Origin: VAZQ01 sp963816745
GTDB taxonomy: Bacteria > Pseudomonadota > Alphaproteobacteria > Rhizobiales > Xanthobacteraceae
Reading direction: 5' to 3'
Length of the DNA stretch: 64,000 nt
Assembly (NCBI GenBank): GCA_963816745.1
Contig: CAWFLQ010000005.1
Location: forward strand, 248,001-312,000
This document shows positions 37,664 through 47,525 of the stretch, in pieces (the stretch's first letter is position 1; every line of letters begins with the position of its first letter). A program made the translations under genes and the position numbers. Below the pieces are notes generated by a model, which was not told the DNA's origin, made no database searches, and saw nothing but the letters and a program-made list of their open reading frames with translations.

Positions 37664-38799
37664 GGCGCCCTCGCCTCGCCGCCGCCCCAGACGCCGTCCT
37701 CGCGCATCATCTGCACCAGCATGCCCTCGCGCAGCCCGCGATCGGCGACCCGCAGGCGCTGGCAGGGAAAGGCGCGGCGGATGGCGTCGAGGATGGCGCA
37801 GCCGGCGAGCACGAGGTCGGCGCGCTCGGCGCCGATGCAGGCATTGGCGACGCGATCCTCGTAGCTCCAGGTCAGCAGGCGCTCGATCACGCGCGTCACC
37901 TCGTCGTCGATCATCCAGCAGCCGTCGACCCGGCGGCGCTCATAGCGCTTGAGCTCGAGATGGACGCCGGCGATGGTCGTCACCGTGCCCGACGTTCCGA
38001 GCAGGTGCACCTGGCCGTGATCGAGCCCGCCATGCTCGGCGACGAAGCGGTCAACATAGGCGGCGACCTCCGCGATCATCGCCGCGTAGATCTCCGGCGT
38101 GATCACGTGTCCGCCATGGCGTTCGGCGAGTGTCACCACGCCGAGCGGCAGCGACACCCAAGCCTTGATCTTCGGCAGCGGCGGCCCGCGCCGGCACGGC
38201 GGCGACTGGTCGAGGCGCACCAGCTCGGAAGAGCCGCCGCCGATGTCGAACAGCACGACCCCGTCTGCCTGGGGGTCAATGAGCGGCGTGCAGCCGGTGG
38301 CGGCCAGCGTCGCCTCGGTCTCGCGGTCGATGATCTCGAGCTCGAGCCCGACCTCCTCGGCGATGCGGGTGCGGAAGTCGGCGCCGTTGGCGGCAGCCCG
38401 GCAAGCCTCGGTCGCGATCAGGCGCGCCCGCGTCACCCCGCGGTTGCGCATCTTGTCCCGGCAAATCGCCAGCGCATCGACGGCGCGCGCGATCGCGGCA
38501 TCGCTGATGCGGCCGGAGCTCGATACCCCCTCGCCGAGCCGGATGATGCGGGAGAACGCATCGATCACGCGGAAGCTGTCGCCGGTCGGGCGCGCGACCA
38601 GCAGCCGGCAGTTGTTGGTGCCGAGATCGAGCGCGGCATAGGTCGGGCCCTGGTGAGGGGCGCCGTCCTGCCCGCCGTTGTGACGCGGGAAACCATAAGG
38701 CGACCGCCGACCCCACCGGGACCGCCCCTGCGGCTCCCGCCCACTTTCCCGCTCATGGGCACGGTCGAGGCCGCCGGTCGCCCGGCCCTCGTCCTTCAT
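37660..38799 (-). CDS. Ppx/GppA-family exopolyphosphatase or guanosine pentaphosphatase
   Basis: A 379-residue ASKHA-fold phosphatase with AALDLGTNNCRLLVARP (first phosphate loop) and VVLFDIGGGSSELVRLD (second). About 50 N-terminal residues before the core are Arg/Gly-rich and unusual, so the real start may be internal. It hydrolyses polyphosphate or pppGpp and links to the stringent response. The length fits short GppA-like members without the HD domain. Confidence 0.82.
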   Translation of the reverse strand: MKDEGRATGGLDRAHERESGREPQGRSRWGRRSPYGFPRHNGGQDGAPHQGPTYAALDLGTNNCRLLVARPTGDSFRVIDAFSRIIRLGEGVSSSGRISDAAIARAVDALAICRDKMRNRGVTRARLIATEACRAAANGADFRTRIAEEVGLELEIIDRETEATLAATGCTPLIDPQADGVVLFDIGGGSSELVRLDQSPPCRRGPPLPKIKAWVSLPLGVVTLAERHGGHVITPEIYAAMIAEVAAYVDRFVAEHGGLDHGQVHLLGTSGTVTTIAGVHLELKRYERRRVDGCWMIDDEVTRVIERLLTWSYEDRVANACIGAERADLVLAGCAILDAIRRAFPCQRLRVADRGLREGMLVQMMREDGVWGGGEARAP

Positions 38800-39176
38800 C
38801 GGTTCCTTCCTGCCGCGCCGAAGCGGTCCTTCCCCGCTCGACGGCAGCGGCTATGTCCAATTCACGATCGGGACCAAGTGTAGCATGCCGGTGGCGCGCG
38901 CAACAGATGCGCGTCGGGCGCATGGCTAGTGTCGCCCATTTGACGTTCCTAGCGGGTTGTCCTTGTCGAAGCGGCCGGCGTCCTTTATTTCACATAGCCC
39001 GCGAAGAACGTCAGGGCGTTCACGCCCGTCTTCGCGGGCTGTGCTGTCAACGCCCTTATGTTGAATTCGCGCCCGTTCGAGCCCGAATACACCCGGCTGG
39101 CGCGTATACCGATGTGGAGCCCGCGCCTGCGGCCGGACCGGCTTGCAGGCGATCATTTGAGCAAGGCGCTTTATTC
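38800..39176. other. Intergenic region before the CoxL-like gene
   Basis: No gene is seen. The main feature is the nested palindrome at 38996-39040, given separately. Upstream of it lies a CGTTCC/TTGTCC-rich stretch with no good sigma-70 match. The open frame that continues upstream of the next gene has no protein-like composition, so this is read as non-coding. Confidence 0.5.
38996..39040. repeat. Nested palindrome, 12-bp outer and 5-bp inner stem
   Basis: AGCCCGCGAAGA (38996-39007) pairs perfectly with TCTTCGCGGGCT (39029-39040). Inside, GGGCG-TTCA-CGCCC (39014-39027) forms a second hairpin. No T-tract follows, so termination is not the obvious role. The compact, symmetric form is like REP/palindromic elements of Bradyrhizobium genomes; I see only this copy in the window. 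Confidence 0.7.
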
Positions 39177-41730
39177 ATGAATGTGCAGGACGACCCGCAA
39201 GCCCTCGCCCTGATGAAATTCGGCATCGGCCAACCGGTGCCCCGCACCGAGGATCCGGTGCTGGTCCGCGGTGAGGGCTGCTACACCGACGACATCGCGC
39301 TTCCCGGCCAGGCCTATGCGGTGATCGTGCGCAGCCGCCTCGCCCATGGCGTGATCAAGGGCATCGATACATCCGCCGCACGCAGCATGCCGGGCGTGCT
39401 CGGGGTCTATACCGGCGCCGACCTCGCCGACTACGGCACGCTCAAATGCATCGTGCCATTCAACAACCGCGACGGCACGCCCATGATCAAGCCGCCGCGG
39501 CCGGCGCTGCCGACCGACAAGGTGCGCTATGTCGGCGATCCCGTTGCCTTCGTCGTGGCCGAAACGCCACTGGAGGCCAGAGACGCCGCGGAAGCGGTCG
39601 AGGTCGATATCGACCAGCTACCCGCCGTGGTGCGGCCGGAGGAAGCCGCGCGCCCCGGCGCGCCGCTGATCCATGCCGAGGCGCCGGGCAATGTCGCGCT
39701 CGACTACCACTACGGCGACAGCGAGCAGGTCGCGGCCGCTTTCGCCAAGGCCGCCCACGTGACGAAGCTCAAGATCGTCAACAGCCGCGTGGTCGTCAAC
39801 GCAATGGAGCCGCGGGCCGCGATCGGCCTCTACGATGCCGCCAGCGGTCGCTACACGCTCCACGCCCCCTCGCAGGGCGCGTTCGGCATGCGCGGCAATA
39901 TGGCGGAAATCCTCAAGGTCGAGCCGAAGCAGGTTCGCATCCTGACGCCCCACGTCGGCGGCTCCTTCGGCATGAAGTCGGCGCCCTTCCCCGAATATGT
40001 GTGCGTGCTGCATGCGGCGCGCTCTGCTCGGCCGCCCGGTCAAATGGACCGACGATCGCTCCGGCAGCTTCGTGTCCGACAGCCATGGCCGCGACCACGA
40101 GCTCACCGCCGAGCTCGCGCTCGACGCGGACGGCACCTTCCTGGCGGTGCGCATCAACAATTACGGCAATATGGGCGGCTTCCTGGCGCAGGTGGCGCCG
40201 ATGCCGTCGACGCTCAACACGGTCAAGAACGTGCAGAGCGTCTACCGCACGCCGCTGATCGAGGTCTCGACCAAGTGCGTGTTCACCAACACCTCGCACG
40301 TGTCCGCCTATCGCGGCGCCGGCCGGCCCGAGGGCAACTACTACATGGAACGGCTGATCGACGCCGCCGCCGCCGAGATGGGGATCGACCGCATCGAGCT
40401 GCGGCGGCGCAACCAGATCAAGCCGCGTGAGCTCCCGATCAAGGTGGCGTCAGGCAGCAACTACGACAGCGGCGACTTCCCGGGCGTGCTCAAGCACGCG
40501 CTCGAGATCGCCGATGCCGATGGCTTCGCGGACCGCAAGCGCGAGAGCCGCGAGCGCGGCAAGGTGCGCGGCCTCGGCATCGGGAGCTTTCTCGAGGTGA
40601 CCGCGCCGCCGTCGAAGGAGATGGGCGGCATCCGCTTCGAGCCTGACGGCACCGTCACCATCATCAGCGGCACGCTCGACTATGGCCAGGGCCACGCGGC
40701 GCCGTTCGCGCAGGTGCTGACCGAGAAGCTCGGCATTCCCTACGAGCGCATCCGCCTGCTCCAGGGCGACAGCGACGAGCTGCTCGCGGGCGGCGGCACC
40801 GGCGGCTCGAAATCGATCATGCACACCGGCACCGCGATCGTGGAAGCTTCGGCCAAGGTGATCGAGCAGGGCAAGCAGATCGCCTCGCACGTGCTGGAAG
40901 CCTCGGCCTCCGACATCGAGTTCGCGCACGGGCGCTTCGTCATTACCGGCACCGACCGCGCGATCGGGATCATGGAGCTCGCCGAGAAGCTGCGCTCCGG
41001 GATCAAGCTGCCCGAGGGCGCGCCGACGTCGCTGGACGTGCGCCATGTCAGCGACGGTCCCGGCGCTTCCACCTACCCCAACGGCTGCCATATCTGCGAG
41101 GTCGAGCTCGACCCCGACACCGGCGTGATCGAGGTGGTGAAGTATGCCTCGGTGAATGATTTCGGCACCGTCATCAATCCGCTGATCGTCGAGGGCCAGC
41201 TGCACGGCGGCGTGATCCAGGGGATCGGCCAGGCGCTGATGGAGATGACGGCCTACGATTCCGAGGGGCAGTTCCTGACCGGCTCGTTCATGGACTATGC
41301 GATGCCGCGCGCGAGCGACTCCCCCGAGGTCGCCGTGGTCAATCACCCGGTGCCGGCGAAGACCAACGTGCTCGGCGTCAAAGGCTGCGGCGAGGCCGGC
41401 TGCGCGGGCTCGCTCACCTCGGTGATGAACGCGATCGCCGATGCGCTGTCCGAATTCGGCATCCGGCACATGGACATGCCGGCGACGCCCTATCGGGTGT
41501 GGCGCGCCATCCAGGACGCGCGGGCGGCAGCCGGCGTGATCAGGTGCAGGCAGGCGCTGATCCACGTGCACGTGCAGGCCGCGCCGTGCCCACGCATCGA
41601 GATGAACGTGACCGCAGAGCGTGGGCACGGCGCGCAAGTGCGCGCCCACTCGAAGATCCTCCACCGCCGAACCTCGCGCGCGCGAGCGAGACCAAGCTTG
41701 TCGCCGGCGTGTGCCTCGCGCACCTGGTGA
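39177..41730 (+). CDS. CoxL-like molybdopterin-binding subunit of xanthine dehydrogenase family, frameshifted
   Basis: Large Mo-cofactor subunit starting MNVQDDPQALALMKFGIGQP. GGSFGMKSAPFPEY, AYRGAGRPEGNYY and the catalytic-Glu motif VKGCGEAGCAGS are present. AYRGAGR, not AYRCSFR, marks a form-II type hydroxylase and not true CO dehydrogenase. One extra T at about 40024 (LHAAR then LLGRPVKW) shifts the frame. Family homology ends at about 41525 (PYRVWRAIQDAR); the literal frame then runs on to 41730 through a strong inverted repeat. A further +1 error there would give a stop at 41539. No small or FAD subunit gene adjoins it. Confidence 0.8.
41580..41634. terminator. 15-bp perfect inverted repeat after the CoxL-like gene
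   Basis: CGCGCCGTGCCCACG (41580-41594) pairs exactly with 41620-41634 around a 25-base loop. It lies between the conserved end of the molybdenum gene and the first residues of the transporter. No T-run follows, so it may be a weak bidirectional terminator, an mRNA stabiliser, or an operator. Its presence supports a gene boundary at about 41540. Confidence 0.45.
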
Positions 41731-42872
41731 GCCACTACTACATGATGCTGCTGGCGCCGCTGTTCCTGTTCATACGGGCGGACTTCGGGGTCAGCTACAC
41801 CGAGCTCGGGCTTGCGCTCACCGCCTTCAACGTCGTGTCGGCGGCGCTGCAGACACCGGTCGGCTTCTTCGTCGACCGCACCGGCGCGCGCATCAACCTG
41901 ATCGGCGGCCTGCTCTTGGGCTCCATCGCGATCGCGATCGCGGGGGCGGCCGATTCCTTTTGGCTGTTCATCGCGATGTACGCCGTCCTGGGGCTGGCCA
42001 ACACCGTCTATCATCCCTCGGACTACACGCTTCTTTCAGAGCACACCGCTCCGCAGCGCATCACCCAGGTGTTCTCCTATCACACCTGCGCCGGCATGAT
42101 GGGCTCCGCCATGGCACCTGGCATCCTGCTGTTCATGCAGAGCATGGTGGGGTGGCGCGGCGCCTTTCTCTGTTCGGCCGCGCTTGGCGTCGTCGTCGCG
42201 CTGTTCCTCGCCTTACAACGCGAACCGCCCGCCCGTCGTCCGGTGCATGCGACAAAGCCGAAGAGCGACGAAGCAAAGGACGCTCCCGCAGACGGCTGGC
42301 AGCTTCTGCTGTCGCGGCCGATCCTGCTCAACCTCGTCTTCTTCGTTGTGCTGTCGATGGTTGGCGGCGGCCTCAACCAATATCTGGTCGTGGGACTGGG
42401 CGCGCTCTACGGCACGCCTCCGGAGCTCGCCAATACCGCGCTGACCGGCCTGCTCGTCATGAGCGCGATCGGTGTGCTGGTCGGTGGCGTGCTCGCCGGC
42501 CGCACAGCGCGTCACAATCTGGTGGCCTCGACCGGCCTGCTGGTGACCAGCGCCGTCGCCACGCTCATCGGTTTCGTCGATCCGGGCGCGCTTCTGCTGG
42601 TGTTGGTCGTCTCGCTGAGCGGCCTCGCGAGCGGCATGGCCATGCCGTCGCGCGACATGATCGTGCGCGCGGTGACCCCGCCGGGATCGTTCGGCAAGGT
42701 GTTCGGCTTCGTCACCACCGGCTTCCACATCGGCGGCATGGTGGCGCCGTTGATCTTCGGGCAATTGCTCGATCACGGCTACCCGCGCGCGGTGTTCTTC
42801 TACATCGCGGCCTGCGCACTGGTGGCGATCGCCACGGTGGTCTTCGGGATGTCGGGCCGACGCGCAGCATAG
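41586..42872 (+). CDS. MFS transporter, start uncertain
   Basis: About 12 membrane segments, beginning with ETKLVAGVCLAHLVSHYYMM, then YTELGLALTAFNVVSAALQT, motif A GFFVDRTGARINLIGG, and GLANTVYHPSDYTLLSEH. The family includes fosmidomycin-resistance-like exporters (FSR); the substrate is unknown. The protein-like N-terminus begins near 41649 (LEDPPPPNLARASETK). The frame is open back to a GTG at 41586, but that lies in the inverted repeat; a GTG at 41621 with one extra base near 41648 is another possibility. The stop at 42872 is certain. Confidence 0.78.
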   Translation: MPTHRDERDRRAWARRASARPLEDPPPPNLARASETKLVAGVCLAHLVSHYYMMLLAPLFLFIRADFGVSYTELGLALTAFNVVSAALQTPVGFFVDRTGARINLIGGLLLGSIAIAIAGAADSFWLFIAMYAVLGLANTVYHPSDYTLLSEHTAPQRITQVFSYHTCAGMMGSAMAPGILLFMQSMVGWRGAFLCSAALGVVVALFLALQREPPARRPVHATKPKSDEAKDAPADGWQLLLSRPILLNLVFFVVLSMVGGGLNQYLVVGLGALYGTPPELANTALTGLLVMSAIGVLVGGVLAGRTARHNLVASTGLLVTSAVATLIGFVDPGALLLVLVVSLSGLASGMAMPSRDMIVRAVTPPGSFGKVFGFVTTGFHIGGMVAPLIFGQLLDHGYPRAVFFYIAACALVAIATVVFGMSGRRAA

Positions 42873-43031
42873 CGTTTTCCGGCGAAGTGGCCTTCCGGTT
42901 CGCCGCAGAAAACGCGTCAAACTCAACAAGGCGGCGTGCGACGCATTGGCCGCATCCAGCTCCTTCCGTCCTGCTGTATGATCGGGACAAGGCCCGCTCG
43001 AACGGGGCCAGGACCGTCCAGGGAGCACCAA

Positions 43032-44045
43032 GTGCGATCGCGCGCCTACATGGCCATCGCCATCTGCCTGATCGCAGCGCCCGCGGCAGCCGCGGACTAC
43101 TACGCCGGCAAGACCATCGACTTTCTCATCGGCGGCGATGTCGGTGGCGGCTACGACATCTACGCCCGCGTGATCAGCCGGCACCTCCCCCGCTTCATTC
43201 CGGGCAATCCGGCCATCGTTCCGAAGAACCAACCCGGCGCGGGCAGCGGCCGGGCCGCGGCCTTCATCTTCAGTGTCGCGCCCAAGGACGGCACGGTGAT
43301 CGGCGCGGTCTTTCCGGGCGCGATCATGGGGCCGCTGCTCGATGACCGGGCGCAACCGCTCTACGATCCGACCAAGTTCCAGTATCTCGGCAGCGCCGAC
43401 AATGCGACCCGCGTCTGCATCACGCATGCGCGCTCCAGGGTCAAGACCTTCGACGACGCGCTGGCGCAGAAGGCGATCATGGGTGCGAGCGCCGCCGGCG
43501 GCTCCACGCGCGACTACGTCAACATGCTGAAGAAGACGACCGGCGTGCTGTTCGACCTGGTCGGCGGCTACAAGGGCACCGCCGACATCTTTCTCGCCAT
43601 GGAGCGCGGCGAGGTCGACGGCATGTGCGGCCTCGACTGGGCGAGCCTGAAATCGCAGCGCCCGGACTGGGTTCGCGACAAGACCGCCAATATCCTCGTC
43701 CAGATCAACCTCGAGCCGGAGGCGGAGCTGACCGGGCTCGGGGTCCCGCAGATCTGGAAGTTCGTGAAAAGCGAGAGCGACAAGCGTGCCATCGAGCTGA
43801 TCATCGGCCAGCAGGTGTTCGGCCGGCCCTACCTCGCGCCGCCCGGCGTGGCGGCGGAGCCGCTCGGCCTTCTGCGCGCGGCGTTCACCGCGGCCATGCA
43901 GGACAAGGACTTCCTGGCCGATGCGCAGCGCACGCGCATCGACGTGGTGCCGTCCTCGGGCGAGCGGGTGCAGCGGCTGGTGGGGGAGCTCTACGCCTCG
44001 CCGAAGGCGACCGTCGAGCGGGCGAAGGAGCTGGTCAAACCGTGA
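43032..44045 (+). CDS. Periplasmic binding protein of the Bug/TctC type
   Basis: Start at a GTG preceded by CCAGGGAGCACC, giving VRSRAYMAIAICLIAAPAAA as signal peptide with cleavage before ADYYAGK. The core shows TIDFLIGGDVGGGYDIYARV, PGNPAIVPKNQPGAGSGRA and GAVFPGAIMGPLL, a variant of the TTT substrate-binding pattern. It probably captures a carboxylate. It is separate from the MFS gene by 159 bases and has no TctAB partner in the window. Confidence 0.8.
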   Translation: MRSRAYMAIAICLIAAPAAAADYYAGKTIDFLIGGDVGGGYDIYARVISRHLPRFIPGNPAIVPKNQPGAGSGRAAAFIFSVAPKDGTVIGAVFPGAIMGPLLDDRAQPLYDPTKFQYLGSADNATRVCITHARSRVKTFDDALAQKAIMGASAAGGSTRDYVNMLKKTTGVLFDLVGGYKGTADIFLAMERGEVDGMCGLDWASLKSQRPDWVRDKTANILVQINLEPEAELTGLGVPQIWKFVKSESDKRAIELIIGQQVFGRPYLAPPGVAAEPLGLLRAAFTAAMQDKDFLADAQRTRIDVVPSSGERVQRLVGELYASPKATVERAKELVKP

Positions 44046-44200
44046 CGCGGTGACGTCGTTGAGCGCATTTGCGTTTCGCGCTTGGAAAGCCGGACAAGAT
44101 GCCCTAGATGTGCGCGGCGCCGCATTTGACGCGGGCGGCCCGAGGAAGCAGGCTACGAGGTTTAAGCGACATTTACAAACGATTGATAAACCTACACAAT

Positions 44201-44276
44201 TGGGGGATAGTTCAATGGTAGAACATCGGACTTCTGACTCCGAGAATCTGAGGTTCGAATCCTAGTCCCCCAGCCA
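44201..44276 (+). tRNA. tRNA-Gln(CUG), with two extra bases as sequenced
   Basis: The 7-bp acceptor stem TGGGGGA/TCCCCCA, D-arm (AGTTCAATGGTAGAAC), T-loop TTCGAAT and an encoded CCA (44274-44276) are clear. The anticodon arm is TCGGA-CTTCTGAC-TCCGA, so the loop has eight bases in place of seven; removing one T gives CTCTGAC with anticodon CTG (Gln). The 5' T-stem strand reads CTGAGG and pairs with CCTAG only if the extra G at about 44250 is removed. Both faults are +1 insertions, like those in the protein genes. Confidence 0.85.
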
Positions 44277-44577
44277 CGCAGTGCGGTCTCTGTGCAGCCG
44301 ACGCCGGCTTTGGAGAAACCCGCGACACTCCGCGGGGTTAGGCCGGCGCAGGCCAGTCTCTGGCAACGCATATGGCGAACGAATGTCGTGTGACCGCTCC
44401 ATTCGGGCCGGAGTCTCTGCTCGGCAATTTTCAATTTCCTTTGCATCATGCGAGAGACCGGTTCGAACTCGACCTGAGACCGGTTGTGGTGTGCGAATGC
44501 GCCGTTCCGGCTTCGCTTGCTGAGGCGAGCTGTCCTCGATCACGCTTGACGGCGATGGCGACGGTTCGATCAGGGCA
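44277..44577. other. Gap between tRNA-Gln and the recombinase gene
   Basis: No gene is supported. An imperfect hairpin (AACCCGCG/CGCGGGGTT, about 44320-44340) lies just after the tRNA but has no T-tract. I looked for a second copy of the tRNA 3' end as an att site in the window and saw none. Confidence 0.5.
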
Positions 44578-46260
44578 TTAGAGTCGTGGACGCGACTTGC
44601 CGCGGAAGACCGCGCGGTTCGTGCGTAGGGTTATCCGATCTGGCGTTCCTGCTCGGCCCAGGAATGGGACAGTGATTTTGCCAGTCCGCGTGATGGTGAG
44701 GTCGGCAGACGCCGTGCCGTTCGTGATTGCCGTTATGATCCGCGGCGAGATGAACGCGAGCGTCGCCTGCATGCGGATGAGCCGCTCCACCCTGCCCTCA
44801 CGCGCCGCAATCTCGGCAAACGAGGCGACGCGGCCGGCGACAAGGTCATCGACCCAGCGCCGAGCCTTGGCGATCGCCATCAGCAAGGCCTCGCGCCGTT
44901 CCGTGCTCAAGGTCAGGCCCTCGGCGGGCGCATGGACGATGCCCTTCACGGCGGTGAGGCTCGCGGCCGCCCAGGGCAGCTGAATGGTAATCGGTCCGGG
45001 ATCGCTCACGTCTCGATCCATGCCGTCAGCGTGAGCGTCGTCCGAGGTTGCGGGCTGGTCCTTGGCTAAGCCAAGCCGCACCTCGATGGCATCCGGCTTG
45101 ACGACGACGCGCACGACATGACGTTGGACCAAATCGCGGTCATCAAGGGCGACCGGTTGGCCCTCACGGCCATTCGCTTCCAGGTAGCTGCGGACCGCGG
45201 CGAGCACCATGCTCTCGATCTCGGGGGCGGGTGCTCGCACGACACTGCCGGCCTCTTCCTTGCGCTGCTGAACGAGTGCCTGCGAGACATAGTAGCGGTA
45301 GCGGGCACCGAGCTTGATTGAATGGGTCGGCGCTCATCCGGTTGCCGCGGTCATCGAAGATGCGGCCAGCCAGGATGGCGGGCGAGGCCTTGAGCCGAAG
45401 TCGCCGCTCAACGGCACCGGCGGCCAGCTTGGCCTGCACGGCCTCGAAAATGGCGCGTTCCACTATGGGGTCATGCTCACCGTGATGGAATTCACCGCGG
45501 TAGGCGACCTCGCCGATGTAAAGGCGGTTCTTGAGCAGGTAGGCGAGCGCCCCTACGCCAAAACGGAAACCGCCGCCCATGTCGCCTTTTGCGCCCGCCC
45601 GCCGTTTGGTCCGGATGCCGCTGCGATCGAGTTCCTGGACCAGGGCGCCAATCGACCCCAATTCAAGATAGCGATTGAAGATCGACCGGACGGTCTCGGC
45701 CTCTTCGGGCACGACCACGAGCTTCTTGTTGATGCTCGCATAGCCGAGCGGAACCGGACCCCCGACCCAGATGCCCTTGCGCTTGGAGGCGGCGATCTTG
45801 TCGCGCACCCGCTCGCCGATCACCTCGCGCTCGAACTGGGCGAACGAGAGCAGCACATTGAGGGTGAGCCGACCCATGCTGCTCGTGGTGTTGAACGACT
45901 GGGTCACCGACACGAACGAGACCGCATGCTGGTCGAACAGTTCCACCAGCTTGGCGAAGTCGGCGAGCGACCGGGTCAGCCGGTCGACCTTGTAGACCAC
46001 GATGATGTCGACTCTTGCCGGAGCTGACCTCAGCCAGGAGAGACTGCAGGGCGGGGCGGTCGAGCGAGGCCCCCGAGAACGCGCCATCGTCGATAGCTGT
46101 CACGGATCAGACGCCAGCCCTCGTGCGCTTGGCTCTTGATGTAGGCCTCGCAGGCCTCCCGCTGGGCATCGAGCGAGTTGAACTCGAGGTCGAGGTTATG
46201 CTCGGTCGACTTGCGGGTGTAGATCGCGCAGCGCAAGACCTTTTTGGGGGAGCCATTCAT
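44578..46260 (-). CDS. Large serine recombinase (resolvase/invertase type), three frameshifts
   Basis: Start MNGSPKKVLRCAIYTRKSTE at 46260. The catalytic serine is in the AIYTRKST motif. The rest of the resolvase domain (LDAQREACEAYIKSQ, DGAFSGASLDRPALQ, VDIIVVYKVDRLTRSLADFA) and the recombinase domain (GPVPLGYASINKKLVV, ALAYLLKNRLYIGEVAYRGE) lie in successive frames. Single extra bases occur near 46098, 46015 and 45300; the last part runs from RYRYYVSQALVQQRKEEAGS to the stop at 44578. With the errors removed it would be about 560 residues. It forms the usual module with DUF2924 and DUF3489 genes and points toward the tRNA. Confidence 0.8.
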
Positions 46261-46810
46261 GTCGGGACCTCGCTCGGCTGGTCCGCTCGGCGACGATGCG
46301 ATGCTGGGCGTGGCGAGCGTGCTGGGGGCTTGGCCCTTGGCCGGTCTGGCCCACCGCTCCTCTGGTCTGCTTCCAGGGCCGCGCAACCCGAAGAAGCGCG
46401 GCCCACCCCAGGCGGTGCCGGTGATGGCGCGGGCGATGGTCGAGAGGCTGCTGTAGGTGGTCCCCCGCCAGAGGAACCCGTCCGGCACCACCGTCACGGT
46501 GTGACGCTCGCCCTGATATTCACGGACCAGCACGGTGCCGGGCTTCAGCCGCCGCTTGACCGCGCTGGCCGGTTTCTCGCCTCGGGCCAACCCGTCCAGC
46601 AGCTTGACTGTCGCCCGGTCGAGCCCACCGAAGGCTTCCTCCTGAAGCCGATAGGCAATCATCCGGGCAAGTCAGGTCCTTGGTCAGCGCCGCGGGCGGC
46701 GCAGCTCCGAACATCGAGCGCCAGCGGGCGCGCAGCGCGTCGAGGCCGAGCGACCGGATGCGGTCGATCTCGGCCTCGATCGTCGCCGGGTCTAGCGACC
46801 GTGACGCCAT
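46261..46810 (-). CDS. DUF2924 domain protein, one frameshift
   Basis: Start MASRSLDPATIEAEIDRIRS at 46810. The domain continues over one extra base near 46668 (LTC then RMIAYRLQEEAFGGL) to VKRRLKPGTVLVREYQGERH, VTVVPDGFLWRGTTYSSLST and TGTAWGGPRFFGLR. DUF2924 proteins are regularly encoded just upstream of this type of serine recombinase; the role is unknown but is probably as a DNA-binding accessory. No stop separates it from the recombinase frame, so either the two are fused or a stop has been lost through another base error. Confidence 0.75.
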
Positions 46811-46812
46811 GG

Positions 46813-47163
46813 CTATGCGGCCTGACGGTCGGCGCCCTCGATCTTCGATTTCGGCTTGGCGGGTTTGCCGGTGACGATGCGATAATGCCGCTCGCCGTCC
46901 GTCTTCTCGGATTCGAGGGTAAGCCCAAGCTTCTTGCGCACCACACCCGCGAAGAAACCGCGCACCGAATGCTGCTGCCAGCCGGTCGCCTTCATGATGG
47001 CGGCGATCGTGGTGCCCTCGGGCTCGCTCAGCAGGGCGATGACGGCATCTTGCTTGGTGTTCGACCCGGCGCTCGGACTGCGGCCGCCTTTGTTGCCGGT
47101 GCCCTTCTTGACCGGCCCCTTGACGCGCGAAGTCTTGAGATTTTTCGGAGAGTTGCGTGACAT
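46813..47163 (-). CDS. DUF3489 domain protein
   Basis: A 116-residue basic protein (MSRNSPKNLKTSRVKGPVKK). The C-terminal half, KQDAVIALLSEPEGTTIAAI, MKATGWQQHSVRGFFAGVVR and KKLGLTLESEKTDGERHYRI, is the DUF3489 winged-helix-like domain found in rhizobial mobile DNA. AAAGGA precedes the ATG. It ends two bases before the DUF2924 start. It may regulate or assist the recombinase; this is inferred from the constant neighbourhood. Confidence 0.8.
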   Translation of the reverse strand: MSRNSPKNLKTSRVKGPVKKGTGNKGGRSPSAGSNTKQDAVIALLSEPEGTTIAAIMKATGWQQHSVRGFFAGVVRKKLGLTLESEKTDGERHYRIVTGKPAKPKSKIEGADRQAA

Positions 47164-47350
47164 CCTGGGATCCTTTCGGTTGCGACGGCATCTGGCGCCG
47201 TCACCACCGAAGCCCCGCAATGGCCGCATGGCCGGCGGGGCAAGATCCCAGAACAGGCAACAACCCCTGCCCCGGCCCGCACAGTAGCGCTCCACTCGCG
47301 AGCGAATGCCAGTCCTTTCTGCGATAATCTTCTTGCGAAGTTCGGCGTTC

Positions 47351-47371
47351 GCCGATCATGGAATGATCGGC
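47351..47371. promoter_or_regulatory. Perfect 9-bp inverted repeat in the recombinase-module upstream region
   Basis: GCCGATCAT-GGA-ATGATCGGC lies in the otherwise empty 47164-47525 region. It is 188 bases upstream of the DUF3489 start, so it could be an operator for the module or a recombination site. No other copy is seen. Confidence 0.4.
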
Positions 47372-47525
47372 AACGTCCGGGCAAATACGCCAAGAAGCTC
47401 CTGTTCTTGCTCAGAACCGCCCGAACGAGCCTCTCGGTCGAATTGACCTGGTTAGGGAGAGACTTCTGAGACTGCAATTCCGCGACCTGCTTGATTTTCA
47501 GCCCGCCAAGAGCGGTGGTCCTCTC

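Noticed and set aside
39177..41730. Aerobic CO dehydrogenase large subunit
   Set aside because: The active-site loop reads AYRGAGR in place of AYRCSFR, and no CoxM or CoxS gene adjoins it.
44201..44276. Att site of an integrated element at the tRNA 3' end
   Set aside because: No second copy of the tRNA 3' sequence was found in the window, and large serine recombinases do not usually use tRNA genes; kept only as a border observation.
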